Positions 11,436 through 24,015 of a stretch of 64,000 nt of DNA are shown in pieces. Origin of the DNA: Channa striata. Taxonomy: Eukaryota > Chordata > Actinopteri > Anabantiformes > Channidae. The stretch spans positions 27,268,306-27,332,305 of the forward strand of contig CM065168.1 of the NCBI GenBank assembly GCA_033026295.1. Reading direction: 5' to 3'. A program made the translations under genes and the position numbers. The notes beneath the pieces were generated by a model that searched no databases, was not told where the DNA came from, and saw nothing but the letters and a program-made list of their open reading frames with translations. Numbering within the stretch: the stretch's first letter is position 1; the number at the start of each line of letters is the position of its first letter.

Positions 11436-13545
11436 ACCTTGTGTTGACTAGGTGTAAACTGTGTGATATATTTTGGTGATTTTGTCAGAACATGCAGCAA
11501 CTTAAGAGCTTGTTTGATCACTTAGAAGTGGCAGAACAACAGTCGATCTCCAAGTACTGTAAATATTAGTGTAGGAAAATCTCAAGGTACACACACATTT
11601 TTCATGGCCAGCAACTGCAAGCTTCAAGGTACAACTGGCTTATGAGCAGAATCCACCTGGTGGAATGATCCTGCTGAGGCAAAAAACTGGTTTAGGAGGA
11701 GACAAGTACATGCATGAGTGGCCAGTGGAAGCCTTCAGCATGTCATAGCACTTGTGGTCTCTCACCAGCCTGGTTATAGATCTCACCAAGGCACCAGCTT
11801 GTGGCAGCTAGTGTTTAGCCTCAGCGCTAATGGCCTGGTGTACTGAGCCTTGGGAAATTAGCTGCGCAGTGAAGCATGCTGAAAGAAGCTTGGTGAACCT
11901 TGGTCGGTGGAAGAGCAGTCACATGTAGGTCAGAGGAATCGATGTCCTTTAGGGCCCCGGGGGCCAAGCTTGAGAGCACTGAACTCTATCTAACCTCAGC
12001 CAGTGGCTGTAGTGTAATTGCACTGGCACAGTGGCAGACATTGGATGAGAGCAACTGCACAAAGAGGAAGCCGTATCTTTAATAACATGACGTTTCACTT
12101 GTAAAAATTTCAAGGGGGATTCCAGTACTTGTAAAATGATGCACAAACTTGAACGTTTGGGTTTATTTGATAATAATCAAAGCACAGGTCAGGCGAAATC
12201 AAACATCACATGCTTAATCTTCTTATTAGATTAAAAAAAGAAGTTGATAGTATTATTCAAAAACAAAACATGGTCTCAGTACATCATCTCAGTGACAGCA
12301 GTGACAACATAGAAAACAAAAGAGACAGTGCCAGTTATGAGTTTTCAAATTTTTTCATTCTCCCTCTTGGGACATGACTATGAACAACAAAATCAGCCTT
12401 GGTTCTCTGATGATGAGTTGATTTAGTTTTCCACTCTTTAATTTGAACTAAGAGACAACAAGTCACCATTAAAGATGCCTATTGTAGGAAATCAAGCCAA
12501 AGACGACAGGCTGGTGGGATCTGCTGCTACCACTAACAACATACCACTAACAACAATGGAGGATTTCCATGTTTCTCACCTAATACAGCCCACAGCAAAC
12601 TCCAAGTCCTCCTCTAAGACTAGGGAACCAACACAGGCGAATGGATCAGTGTAAAGATTGCTAAAATTTAAGTATGTAAAGAAAAAGAAAACACTTTACA
12701 CAAAAAACTGGCTTCTGTACCACCAGCTGACACATGCTTAGTGGAAGCAGAATTTACCTTGTTGACAACATCGGTTTTGTCTTTTCACTGCATTGTAGCT
12801 GATATGCTGTCTAGAGCAAACAGCTGACAAATGTGCGGAACAAATGGCCAACAGTCAGCTGAGTTTCCCCAGTAGGATGTTGGTGAGCAAGCTGTCCCAG
12901 AGCGAGTGACCTGGATCTGGTTGGGCTTGGTCACCCGAGGAAACCTAGAGAGACTGCCTCCACTCACCCGGAAAGCATCAGGGAAGTGGCTGGGGCACGG
13001 ACACATCAGTAGGAATGCAGCTCCCATTGGCCACCGGGGTTAGAGATCACGGCAGTGGACAGGAGGTTAGGGAGTGTTTACAGTTTGGGGAAGGCGCTGA
13101 TGGAAATGAAGAATGATGGTGACAGGGAGGAGGGATGCTCTCATCTCACTGATGCAGAGCGACAGTTTACTTGAAGCAAAGTCTATACTAGAGAGAATTG
13201 GACCAATCCCAAGAAATTAAAAACAATGTGTTTAAACACTGGACAATGACAGTGTCTTTACTCTGAACTGCAAAATAATAAATTAGTTCTGTTTATATGC
13301 AGGAGTTAGTGGCAGACAGTGGTTCATTCTGTGCAGTTTAAACCACTGATGACAAGAGGGATGTTCTGATTTTCTGCTTTTATTTACTTTGTGCATATGG
13401 TGGCGAGTTCTTTACACTATGTTTCCTAAAATTAGGTTAAAAAAAAAATCTCAATATATATTGCCTTAAACCATGACCCCTGTAATGTGATACGTGCTGC
13501 AACGCCAGACACCAGTGAGGAGAAGCTTCATGCGTATGGAAATAT
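11436..13545. other. Unique noncoding DNA
   Basis: No coding gene or recognisable transposon was found. The region from about 11880 to 12060 and that from 12800 to 13060 are richer in G+C and free of simple repeats. Frames there (11900-12082, 12785-13027) are short and unrecognised. Confidence 0.5.
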
Positions 13546-13607
13546 GGTTATTTTTAGATGTCGAACAGTTATACAGGATCTCTTCAAATCTTTGTTCTAA
13601 AGATGGA
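13546..13607 (+). repeat. 62-bp dispersed repeat, copy 1
   Basis: This copy begins GGTTATTTTTAGATGTCG and ends CTAAAGATGGA. It matches 16811-16872 at 58 of 62 positions without gaps, in the same orientation. I do not recognise the family. The flanks are not clearly related, although an AGCTTC word occurs upstream of both copies, so homology may extend a little further left. Confidence 0.85.
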
Positions 13608-16377
13608 TATGATGAACAATATTACAAGCTCTAATTAGAAAAAATGTATATATTATAGGTATCATGGTCAATCCTACAGGCTCTACCTAACCAAGCAGCA
13701 CCAAAGCGTTTTCTTTACAAGGACAGTGTTTGTGTGTTTGGGCAATAAATGAGATAAACGCCTGAGGAAAGGAGGGTAGTTTGGATGTCTTAAAAAAGCT
13801 TCTACGCTGGAAAGTTCTTCCGTTGCTGCTGAGGGGTTACTTGTTTGACACTGTGGCAAAGGTCAGCAGTGTTTGTAGAAAGTGGAGCACACTCAATGCT
13901 ACACATATCTGGACAGTAAAACTACCTGTCGACAACTGCTGTTTTGATTTCTGCTCAGGTTTAACAACATTTTGTAGGAGAATAAAGTCTTATTCTTTAG
14001 CCGTCATGTCAGTTTCAGTGATTGAATTAACTTTACACCACTTGGCACAGTGGCATGAATGAGTTTCCCATCATAGTCTTCAGCAATCAGTTACATCTCT
14101 TAGTATTTTTTTCTCATGAAACAAGCTCTGCATATGTTTGAAATCTCAATGGGAGCTATTTACCAGTGATACACAACTAGACAGGCTCATTTGCAAAGTG
14201 CATTGTTGTTGGCAGCATGATTAATAAGCCGCAGTTATCGAGCTGGCATTGCTAACAAGAAGAAAGAAAAATTAATGAGCAGATATTAATAACCACATGG
14301 TGAGGAGCGCTTCCCCAAACTTTGACAGAAGCAGAAGTGCTTTTACTTTGTAATCCAAAAGTCACGCAGTCATGCTGGCTATCTTTGTCTTTCTCTTCTA
14401 CGATTTGGCATCAAAAAGTTCAAATACCAAACCTCAGGAAACTTGAGGTGACAGCGGAACCAAATGTCAAAAAGATGTTAGTCAGATATTTGGCAGACTG
14501 TGAAAATCTGGTTAGAGAACAAATGTTTTGCTGACCCAAAATGGTAACCTTTCCGATGCCGCAGAGAAACACTTAACCTGCGTCGTTCCTGTGCAGCCGC
14601 TTTGGTAGCTCCAGTTTAAAGCGTTTGCAAATGGTATATGATAAAAGTGCAGCCCTGAGGGCTTGAGGAGATCTATGTCTTCATAGTGACATATTCAGTT
14701 AATAAAAGGAATAAATCCTCATTAGAAATTCATGACGGCTTAGGTAAATTTATGTGATTGCTTTGGAAAATATTAAAACTTGGTTCCTCCAAATTATGAC
14801 AAAACATATTCTCTTTGCACTAAGTGGTAACTGAGACTTTCACGTAACATTCTGAGAAAACAGCCTGGCACATTTTAGTTTGATTCAATCCTTGTGTTCA
14901 TTTCATTGACATTGTCAGCCACTGGCTTCGCAGTATTCACTGAAAAAACCTTGCTGGCGACAGGAAATCAAACTTCTCTGCTCATCCAATCGCATCATGT
15001 GGTTGTGATTGTCTGTGGAGGGGAGAAAAGCCACTCTTCTGTTGAGATGACAGGGTTGGCTTGGCATTGAGGTCAGGGCCATATAGGCGAACAAGTCAAC
15101 TACATAGAGTGGCACTTCGGCAAGGGCGGCAAATCGGGGGTCCAAATATTCCAAAACTATATGAATTGGTAATGAATGTGTCTATCAGGCCTCAGCCGCA
15201 GGCATCTACCTCCCCCATTGTCTCCTATGAATGTTTTTTTATGAGGAGGCCCCCACAATATCATCAAAATATACAGTATTTTATTGCGGAGCTGCTTTTT
15301 CTCTTTTTATTTCTTTTTCCTTCTCTTCCTTTCCTGGATGCTGTCAGTCACAGAAATGAAACTTTCAAAACTTTCAAAGCAAACTTGTAAAGAACCTAGC
15401 AGGGAAGGGCATGTTTAGGTGGTTAACCCATGATGATACATTATCATTTACTTGCTGTAAATAAAGCAGGTGGTTTTAATATTGTGGCTAATTTATTTTC
15501 CAAGTCAACCGGAGGAGACAGTCAGAACCAGAGCTATTAGGAAAACAAAGTTAGAAATGTAAGAAAATACAAGTGAGAAAGCTGAACAGTCTCAACAATG
15601 TGAATTATCTTCCAATTAATATTCTAATTGTTTCTTATATTTCCATGCAGTAAACTGAGGCAGCAAGAAAGGGTCAGGAAGCGATAGCTGTAATGAAGAA
15701 AGAGATGTGGGAGAGCCAGCTGGTGCACGGGTATCAGGTGAAATTATTTCATTTTAATTAAACCTTGTTTGTGTGTGTAAGCAGCTTGAGCCCATCTCAC
15801 ATGTGTGTGTTTACACACAGAGCAGCACGGTGTAGTATAGGAGAGATTTGAATTGGGATTAACGAATATAAACTAGCTGTCTTGACTCCTGAAGTTATCG
15901 GAGTTTCCTGTTTTGGTGTCATGAACACTAACACTGTGTTATCAGATTTCTTTTGTGTATGAGTGTGTGCGATGAGGTACAACATTACCTGCGTTCCTTC
16001 AGTCAGCTCCCCATCAGTGCAGTGCAACAAACACCACTTGCTCAGTGTGAGTGAGTCTTTGTGGACCTTTTCTCTTCCACTCGCCGATGGATGATGAAAG
16101 TGCGGCTCCTGTGTTCTGACACAACTTGTCCCTTCACATCAGGCCTCTGTGATGGAGACTGTCAGCGTGGCATGCTCACATTTGTCCCTGACTCATAAAT
16201 TCCTCGCAAACACACACATACGCACTCACAATCCTCTGGCTGCCCAACAACCTTTCTCTCTTACACACATGTTGCCAAAACCGACTGTCAATCACGATTC
16301 ATAAAAAAATGAGACAAACAAATGTGCCAACTATGCGGCCTGACAGCAGGTGCTTGACACCTTGGACAGACCAAAAG
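13608..16377. other. Unique noncoding DNA
   Basis: No gene could be supported. Open frames 13781-14062 and 14322-14534 have ordinary amino-acid composition but no recognisable domain and no convincing splice sites. The block from about 14910 to 15240 has evenly mixed sequence of conserved-noncoding appearance. A short TG run lies near 15770 and a pyrimidine-rich tract at about 15296-15345. Confidence 0.5.
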
Positions 16378-16399
16378 ACACACACACACACACACACAC
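16378..16399. repeat. (AC)11 microsatellite
   Basis: An uninterrupted AC dinucleotide array ends in ACTTACAG. It is a standard vertebrate microsatellite, and the frame crossing it (16350-16544) is accidental. Confidence 0.95.
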
Positions 16400-17243
16400 T
16401 TACAGTGTACAACCACAAGCTCAAGGTCAGGTAGGGTCGTCTCCCATGTTTCCAACTGCCTTTCTTATCCAAGGATTACATCAGCGATCAGAGAGTCAGG
16501 CATTCACACACATTCAATCTCACATGTCTGTTTTTTTGATATGACACAAGGCTCAGCTGTGACGGCCGCTTGATTGAAGCTGTATCTGCTATCGAGCTAA
16601 TGGCTGATAAAAGTGCCTTTTATCTTCTGGCAGCTCACAGCTCAACTTTCTCAGCAGCTCCGTCTAAGAGGAGGAGCAGTGATGCTATGGAGGAGGAGAG
16701 TGGGAAGAATGTGTGGTGTCACAGCAGACAGAGCTAATATCCAACCGTATGTGTTCGAGCTATAGCAGATGAACGCATGTCTCTGAGGTCTTATAGCTTC
16801 TATATGTCTGGGTTATTTTTAGATGTCGCACAATTATAGAGGATCTCTTCAAATCTTTGTTGTAAAGATGGAGGAGTAAGACCTCGATCAGCTGCACCTC
16901 TGATGGAGTTTTCTCATTAAACACCCTCGCAGGGTATTGAATGGAAGTGAGGGTTCAACATGTAAATAGTGCAGAATCTAAACTGCAGCAGATTCCTCCT
17001 GTTACTAATATCACACCCCCTCTTTTCCATTGACAGCTTTGAATAAAATATTCTCTTTTTACCCAGATTTTGTCAGCCGTTTGATGTACTGCCTTGCCTC
17101 ACATTGGAAGACAAAGCAGCAAGCGAGCGCCAGCTTTGAGGTTTTTGATAGCTCATGTACAACCCTGATGTATCATCCCTCATGGTGGCAACAGCCTTAA
17201 TCAGTGCTCCTCCGATATGTTTCAAAGGGGCGGGTTTGGAGAA
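16400..17243. other. Unique noncoding DNA around repeat copy 2
   Basis: The stretch contains the second copy of the 62-bp repeat (listed separately). Flanking blocks such as 16560-16740 and 17040-17220 are mixed-composition sequence without simple repeats. No coding evidence was seen. Confidence 0.5.
16811..16872 (+). repeat. 62-bp dispersed repeat, copy 2
   Basis: This is the same 62-bp unit as 13546-13607, with four substitutions (A/C, G/A, C/G and C/G, copy 1 to copy 2) and no indels, about 3.3 kb to the right in direct orientation. Either it is a fragment of an interspersed repeat or a short segment duplicated locally. Confidence 0.85.
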
Positions 17244-17294
17244 GGTGGTGGTGGTGGGTGGGGGTGGGGGTGGGGGGGTGTAGGGGTGGGGATG
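17244..17294 (+). repeat. G-rich GGT/GGGGGT tract, quadruplex-capable
   Basis: GGTGGTGGTGGTGGG passes into runs GGGTGGGGGTGGGGGTGGGG, then GGGGGTGTAGGGGTGGGG. At least five runs of three or more Gs separated by one to four bases satisfy the usual G-quadruplex pattern on the plus strand. Such tracts can stall polymerases and are often unstable in length. Confidence 0.85.
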
Positions 17295-17469
17295 GTGAGA
17301 GACAACAGCTTGAAATAGTTATCGGAGAAACAAACAATCAGGCTTGTTTATGGCTTCGATGCAGATTTGCCTGAGGAGCCCAGGGCTGCAGTGCATGGAT
17401 GTCAACAAGATGGCTGCTATTTGAAGTGTGGGGACATGTGATGGGTGGTTTGTCTCACATGAGGGCAGG
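17295..17469. other. Short unique spacer
   Basis: Mixed-composition sequence lies between the G-rich tract and a (CA)n array. The overlapping frames at 17319-17621 (minus) and 17428-17625 (plus) are complementary reads through the microsatellite, not genes. Confidence 0.5.
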
Positions 17470-17493
17470 CACACACACACACACACACACACA
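17470..17493. repeat. (CA)12 microsatellite
   Basis: An uninterrupted CA array runs from GGCAGG into CAGACAATG. It is simple sequence with no other feature. Confidence 0.95.
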
Positions 17494-20420
17494 GACAATG
17501 CGCTCACTGACAGTTTGAGAGGTGTCATGGAATCAAGGACTCTGAGAGAGGGGGGCAGGAGAAAGCAGGTTTCTGACCAATCCCTGTCTTCTGTCTGTGT
17601 GACTGTCACACAGTGTAACATTTAAAGACCTCTTTCACTGTCAGGCGTCTGTCCTTCCTTTCACTGTGACTAACACGTCACAGAGGTGTTAGGAGTGGCC
17701 AAGGTGAGTGACATCAAAGCTTGAAAAACATATCAAAAGCAAGCGGCAGCGGCTGCATCTGTTGGTGGACGGTGTGTGTCTGTTTAGAGGTGGGGACTGA
17801 GTCTACAATTTACTCCAGCCTGGAGGGTGCTGCAACCCTAGCTCTGTGATCTGATATCTCCACTTGTGTCAGACCCCAGAGACGCAGCAGAGGCTGTGAT
17901 CATCTGAGACCCCCTGCATACCTCATACTCCACTTCACAGCTCTGATCTCCCATGCTTGCTCTCTTTTTGTCTAATTGCCACAAATCTCCTGTAGTGAAC
18001 TAACGTGTCTGTACCTGTGATATTTAAAAATAACATTTTATTGATGTGAAAAGATCTATTTGAAAAGTGAGCACCTCTGATTTCAAGTGTTTGAAACCTT
18101 CCCATCTGCTGTATGTTGTACGATCACAATGCTGCGGCTCACCGTTTAGTTTATTGATCGACATTGAAACTTCCAGCCTGTCCATATATGAATGGGTGGA
18201 ATACTTCATTATGATGTGGCCACAGAAATGCTAGTGAGTGTTAACTGGAAAATTCAAGCTTTTCTCCTTCTCAAGAGGTGACCTTTTGGAGAAACAATGA
18301 CTTCATCAGACAGACAATAAAAAACGATATTGATCGAGAGCGAAACGAGGAGGTGATGGATATGATGACAGAGGCAGACATAATGAGCCTCATGTTTCAA
18401 CATCATTCAAAGGCCACTTTTTCTCCAACAACACATACAGCAGCAATTTAACAAGAGCAATGAGGTATTTGCTTTGACGGTTCCATGCTGTGAACCAGTG
18501 ATGCCGGACTTGTTTTAAGGATTACAGCTTGAACCAATAAATGAATCTTGAGCTTTGTAATTATAATTATAGTATTAAATATAACTTTGTTGTAAAACTG
18601 AAAACAGTTAATAACACATCTCTGATACGGATGAAAAAAAAAATGCACCCGGCATCTATCTAATTTCACATGAGCACATATGAGCCCTCCAGGCAGATCA
18701 ATTTTCTGCCCGAGCTCATCAGGTTTAAAGAGGTGAGACTCTGCTCTCAGTCCATTAAGCTCATTAGGAAATGAGTGAGAAATTCTACGTGAGACGGGAG
18801 TAATCTGAGAGAGTTTGCAGTGTGATATCTCAGCCTCAAAAGCCCGCTCACTATCCTCTCTCCCTGCCTTGATCCTGTCATCCTGTACATCTTAGAATCC
18901 TTTAGTTTACTGCAAACATGTACAGCACAGCTTCCCTTTTATCTGACACGATGGCGCTTCCCGTCTGACTGCAGCCACACAACCATTCAAAAAGGAATTC
19001 CTGTTATTTTTTTATATGTTTAAGGGCGTAAACATCTGCACCCTTGCTAGAGAATATAATGATCGGCATCAACATTAATACCAACTGTTGTCGTGACATT
19101 TCCAGTATGCTAATTCCTATCCGCAACAACATCAAATCTAGCAGCTTTTATTAATGTAGTGGTTGATTACTGTAGGTAAAGACAAAGACTGTAAGAACAT
19201 CCTGGCATGCTCACCAAATCATAAGTGTGTGTGTCTCTAAGTTTATGTTTTATACACTTTGATCATTCAAATTCGACAGAGAACACAACTCTCTTGCCAT
19301 CTCAGTCTTGAGGTTGGGTCCTCTCATCTGCACATAAATCCTAAAAACCAAGAATGACCACTGCCATAGCAGCCCTAAAGCTTTGACATGACCTCCCTGA
19401 TCCCAGACCAGGCTTACAACTTCACTAATAACATTCCAATCTGGGCCTCTGTTATTCCACTGGAAAATCTTTTTAACTTGTATTTTCAAAATCTACCAAT
19501 TATTTTTTAATCTTGCCTCAGTGTTCTTTGGCTTTTGTGTTTTTGGACAGGGCTGTGCAAATACTGTACAATAAAAAAAAAGTACAATAAAGTATATTGT
19601 TGAAAAGAGGACTGACAAATACTGCAAAATATCATGCAGACTAGTACAATGCAAGTCACTATTGTAGCACTATTTCCACTGTTTATTTTGTTCCGTGAAA
19701 CCTTTTTTAATAGTGTGGAAATGAGTTTGTGTATCCCCTGTAGCTGCAGGGACTGTTACATTCTCCTGTTTATTACATAAATGCTGAGATTGTAATATGA
19801 AAGAAATACAGGAGAAAAAACAAAATAATTGTACTCTGCATGAAAATGAGAGGATATACAGCATCAGACACAACATGGTACTGTATCAGTAATACAGTAA
19901 GACTAACAGTAAATTAAATCTGGAAATAATAATAGCTTTTATAAACCCCTTCTCCTCATAGGCTTTCGTTTCTCTATAAGAGAAGACAATAATAAGACAC
20001 AAACAAACCCTGTTCTCCTTTCTAGAAAAAATGAATTCTAAGAATTTATAATTATAGGTACCATCAAAAATGTAGCAAGTGGGGAAGATGTGGAACCTGT
20101 CGTGAAACAGTAGCATGGCAGTTACAGCTGCTTTGAGCAAACATCTATGCCAAGGTCATATACATTACAATTTATGCACAAAAGACATATTTATCAGCTT
20201 TGAACTCATGTTGCAGTCGCAGCCATAATTGAGTATAATACATAATAAGTGAACTACATAGAGACACTCTGGGTCCAATTCATATGCTAAACTGGGAAAT
20301 GATGGTAAAGAAAGAGTAATTAGAGGAGGAATGGAGGAAGGAGCTGGGGAGAGGTAGTGAAAATTAGAAAAGTGGAAGCACTGAAGCAGAGAGATTGAGG
20401 CATTTTAGAAAGTGGCAATT
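17494..20420. other. Unique noncoding DNA, partly conserved-looking
   Basis: No gene was recognised. Two blocks stand out by texture: about 18280-18420, and about 18660-18800. The latter contains CAGATCAATTTTCTGCCC and a pair of CATTA-type sites within CATTAAGCTCATTAGGAAAT. Both resemble vertebrate conserved noncoding elements, but no alignment was possible. The minus-strand frames at 19250-19489 and 19886-20140 have no recognisable character. Confidence 0.45.
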
Positions 20421-20460
20421 GCACATGCACGCACATGCACACACACACACACACACACAC
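20421..20460. repeat. GCACATGCAC duplication plus (CA)11
   Basis: The decamer GCACATGCAC is repeated twice head to tail (20421-20440) and runs directly into a pure CA array ending at 20460. It is a composite microsatellite. Confidence 0.9.
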
Positions 20461-22439
20461 TCAATAGCATCTCCAAGGTTGAGTCCCAGACAGATGTTCT
20501 TCTGCAAAGCAAATGCCAACATGTTCTGTGAAATTATTAATGAAGAGTTAAATGGTATTTCAAATATAACACATTATTACAACACTGAGAGTGCCACCTT
20601 CACATTCAAATGGATTACCATAAAATGAACAATAACACAACAGCCTGAGTCACACGCAATATCACACTCGCATGCTTGCATACAGCCAGCGACACCTGAT
20701 AGAAATGCCAGTCTTGATCTGGCAATCTGGTGAAAATAAATTAAGAAAACCTCAGTCGCCTGTTAAGGTTCTGATAAGTCCTCCGTATCTCTCCAGACAG
20801 GTCTGCTGGCTGTAGGCCCTCTCCTGCCTCATAGGAACATCAGGACAGGTAACAATATCCTCTCATGATCCTGTACCCATCAGGCAGTTTGTCATTCAAC
20901 AATGAGTTATATCAGGGCATAAGTGTGTTATTCTGCTTTAGTCTTTGTGCCTGGTCGTGAGAAAAATTCCCTGGTGAATTAAGTTTATCCAATCTGGAGT
21001 TGTCTTTTATCACATAACCAGATCTCTAAAAATCATCTGAGCAACCGCAAAGTTGCTTTTTAACTGAAAGAAAATCTTCCTTTGTCTAGTAAAAAAAAAT
21101 ACTCCGCTGTGCATTAAGTGAAATATTTAGTGTCTGGAAACAGCAGCTGTTACTTTCAAAGATATTAAAGAACAGCGTAGTTAGCATGAGAGCAGCAGAC
21201 TCTGTGGATTAACAAAAAAAATGTACTCTGTGGTTAGACACGAACTGAATATGCTCAGATTCCTTCACCTTGTTTAGTTTTTTTGATTATTAATATCAAC
21301 TCCACTTTGATTTATTGGGTAGGATGTCCTCTTTAGGACTACACAGTGAGGTATGCCCTGTAAAGGTGTGATGAATGACAGCGCGTCACATGGGCCAGGC
21401 TGAAATCCTGAAACACACCCTGGACAAATAGATAACTACGAACTAGACATGTTGGATAACTTGTGGACAGTCACATATAAACCTTTGTAAATTATTTAGT
21501 CTTATGTATCTGCCAGTTCACTTCATCCAGCATCATTAAGTCTTCAGACACAACTGTAAATAAATATTCATTGTCTGCTGATTTTCTTCTAAGGCCCATT
21601 GGCTCTTGGGTTAAAATTTTAATTTGTGTGCCACAAGCATCAGTTTGGACAAATAAGTTCCCGACCAATTAGTTATTTTAGGGAAATTAAACAGCGTTGT
21701 TTCCTGCTCAAACCCAGCCGAAATTTGTTGCAACCAGTGTTGCTAATTATACTGAGAATGGATACCGCTCTAATTAAAGAGACAAACTCATATTTTACAT
21801 AGCACTTACATAACTTCATTTCTAACTCATATACACTGGAGTTTAGTTATGGTAGCAGGGCTCCACTTCCAATCCCTAAAGGTTTGGACCATTGTTAACT
21901 TTTCTCTTTTTTTGGAATCCAAAGGATTAAAAATCAGAACTGAGCTTCTAAACAGCTTCTCCTCAATCAAAAACATAGAAAAATACAGCTTCACCATCGC
22001 TAGCCGCCTTTTGGCTTCCCTTGACTAAAAAGGTTTGTAAGACCTGCCAACAATTTTTGCTATACATGTGTCATTAATGAATGTGAGTATCAAATATTAT
22101 CTGGATTCCCACCCAATTTTACTTTACTTTCCTACCATCAGACTGCTTCAAAGACTTCGGAATTGCTTTTCCACCTCTTAGATTTTTCCGCAGTCCAAAA
22201 TCTGTTTCAGGCCTGGCATCATGCTCACTGACAGCTGCTTTCCCTGTTGGAAAAACAGCCAGGCTTTGCAAGAGTGACTCATCATGACAAAAGTTAATGA
22301 CTTAAAGCAATCACTACCGCTGCAGGATAGGTCTCAGTTAAGGTCAGCAACACTGACAAGGTAGGAGAAAATGACATCTGTCACAAACAGAAACCAGTTA
22401 ACTTGAAGGCAAAGATTAAATAATTAGGTGAAAATGAAA
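20461..22439. other. Unique noncoding DNA
   Basis: No gene was found. A-rich runs occur near 21090 and 21220. The block around 21640-21710, with CCAATTAGTTATTTTAGG, is conserved-noncoding-like in texture. Nothing here resembles a coding exon. Confidence 0.5.
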
Positions 22440-22930
22440 CATCAATTTAGTCTAATTATCAGTCTTGCAAGTTCCATCTTTCTCAGCTCATAATTGGTTT
22501 CTGCAGCATGTTGGAAAGTGTCCCTTTTCCTCCGTCTTCCCACTGACAAACCTCTCTGATGGCCCAATGATTACCTCCATTGTCATTGTGAATGCTACAG
22601 AGATTGTGCACCCTGCCATGATACCAATTTTCAGGCGCTGTCATGCTTTGGTAAGTACCAATCCAGTGTTGTGAAGTATATTAAATTTTGCACATTTTGT
22701 CTTGAAAATGGACTATAACACGATTTTCGGTAGCATTTGGTACACAGAAGAAATAAAAATCTACCCACAAGGCCCCTATGATGCTGAGCCAAATGACTCT
22801 TCCAGGTCTATTACACAGTATGTTTTTTGGCTGGATAATCTCCCCACCCCAAGAAGCCAGGCAATCCAGAATTTTGCTCAGATGTGTCAAGAAGTAGTTT
22901 CATAATTAGTTTTTTTACTAATTATAAGCT
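22440..22930. promoter_or_regulatory. Candidate conserved noncoding block
   Basis: About 490 bases of evenly mixed sequence are free of simple repeats. They contain GGCCCAATGATTACCTCC, CCCTGCCATGATACCAAT and a terminal TCATAATTAG...ACTAATTATAAGC pair of TAATTA-type sites (about 22900-22926) flanking a T run. Both strands show open frames across the block (22465-22674 and 22702-22905 plus; 22681-22890 minus), as can happen where stop codons are rare by chance. GTAAGT at about 22651 resembles a splice donor, so a noncoding or coding exon is the alternative. Conservation is inferred from texture only. Confidence 0.25.
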
Positions 22931-23754
22931 GTTTTTTGTCAGTGTGCTTTTGTGGTATAAGCACAAAACCCTCCTACTAAAATGAGAGTGACTCTTTTCT
23001 TCAGCATTGCCATTGCTACTGGCCTCAACATTTACCAGATATTTCCTTCCTTTTCTGTGAGCCTCACATAAATCTACAAACACCTAAAGCACTTCTGGTA
23101 ACCTTCTAGCAGACAATGCTGGATTCTGGAAAAAGTGATGTCTTTAATGTTTTACTGCTTTTTGCATCTTTTTTTTCTGTGTCGGTAGCCTGAAATCCAT
23201 TTTTTGTTCTGAACATCTAACACCTTTACTTTAAATGACTTCCCCAGTCTGTGGGTTTCTTGAGGTGATTTGTATGTCCTACTTTGTTGCTTTCAGCCCA
23301 CTCTCCTCATGCGGTAGAGAGTGATTTTTGACAAATTTGAAGGGATCCTTGCAGAGCTCAGTCCTGGCTGACTTGTTTTTTTTTTTTTTTCATTTCTAAG
23401 ATACTCTCCCTCTTCTAGCCATAAAATGGCTCAAGCTCTCTTATATAGCTCACCTATACCCTTTTCTCTCTCATCTCCTAATGCTTTTCAACATTAATTT
23501 TTAAGTTTCAGTCTGTTGGCAGTGCACTAGCGCTCTCTATTTCTGTAATGACTTAAACCCTAGTTCTGAGATTGCTTACCGTCTTAATAGACCACCAAAT
23601 CTTCTGTTTTATAGCCATACCTTGGACCATTTTAACTTGTTTGTTCTCAGCTCTTTTTAAGGCTGATTTGTTCCGTCTTATTTATTGTACGAGATGGATA
23701 GACACGAGGCTGCTCCAAATCACAAGTATTTAGTGGTTAAAATAGACTCCATAT
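22931..23754. other. T-rich noncoding DNA
   Basis: No gene was found. A pure T15 run lies at 23376-23390 and a T8 run near 23170. The stretch directly precedes a LINE fragment and could be its decayed upstream part, but nothing in it is recognisable. Confidence 0.45.
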
Positions 23755-24015
23755 TCACATTTGGGAGATCAGTTCTACATCAACTAAAGTCCCATGTATT
23801 GAACTTCCTGAACCCTCTACAGTTTGCAAATCAGGCGCACTGGGGTCGAGGATGCCATCGACTTACATACTCCCACGTGGAAAGGCAGGGCAGCACTTTG
23901 AGGGTTATTTTTTTTGACTTCTTAACTACATTCAACAGCTCCCATTCCCACCCACCCAACAAAGCTGCAAGAAATGCAGGCTCACACCGTGGAGTGGATC
24001 ACTGACGACCTCACT
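23755..24015 (+). pseudogene. LINE reverse-transcriptase fragment, frameshifted
   Basis: Translation gives VLHQLKSHVLNFLNPLQFAN and then VIFFDFLTTFNSS. In CR1/L2-type fish LINEs the matching block reads roughly 'ER-x-LKS...LDPLQFAYR' followed by 'LFVDFSSAFN'. Further on, in a second frame, LQEMQ...VEWITDDLTE matches the next conserved block (a W-I-x-D-x-L-T motif) in the right order, so at least one frameshift lies near 23950. The active-site YADD region is absent. The fragment is therefore a dead, truncated piece of a non-LTR retrotransposon. The enclosing frame at 23685-24005 is this fragment plus unrelated sequence. The clade is inferred from remembered family sequence and was not searched. 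Confidence 0.7.
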
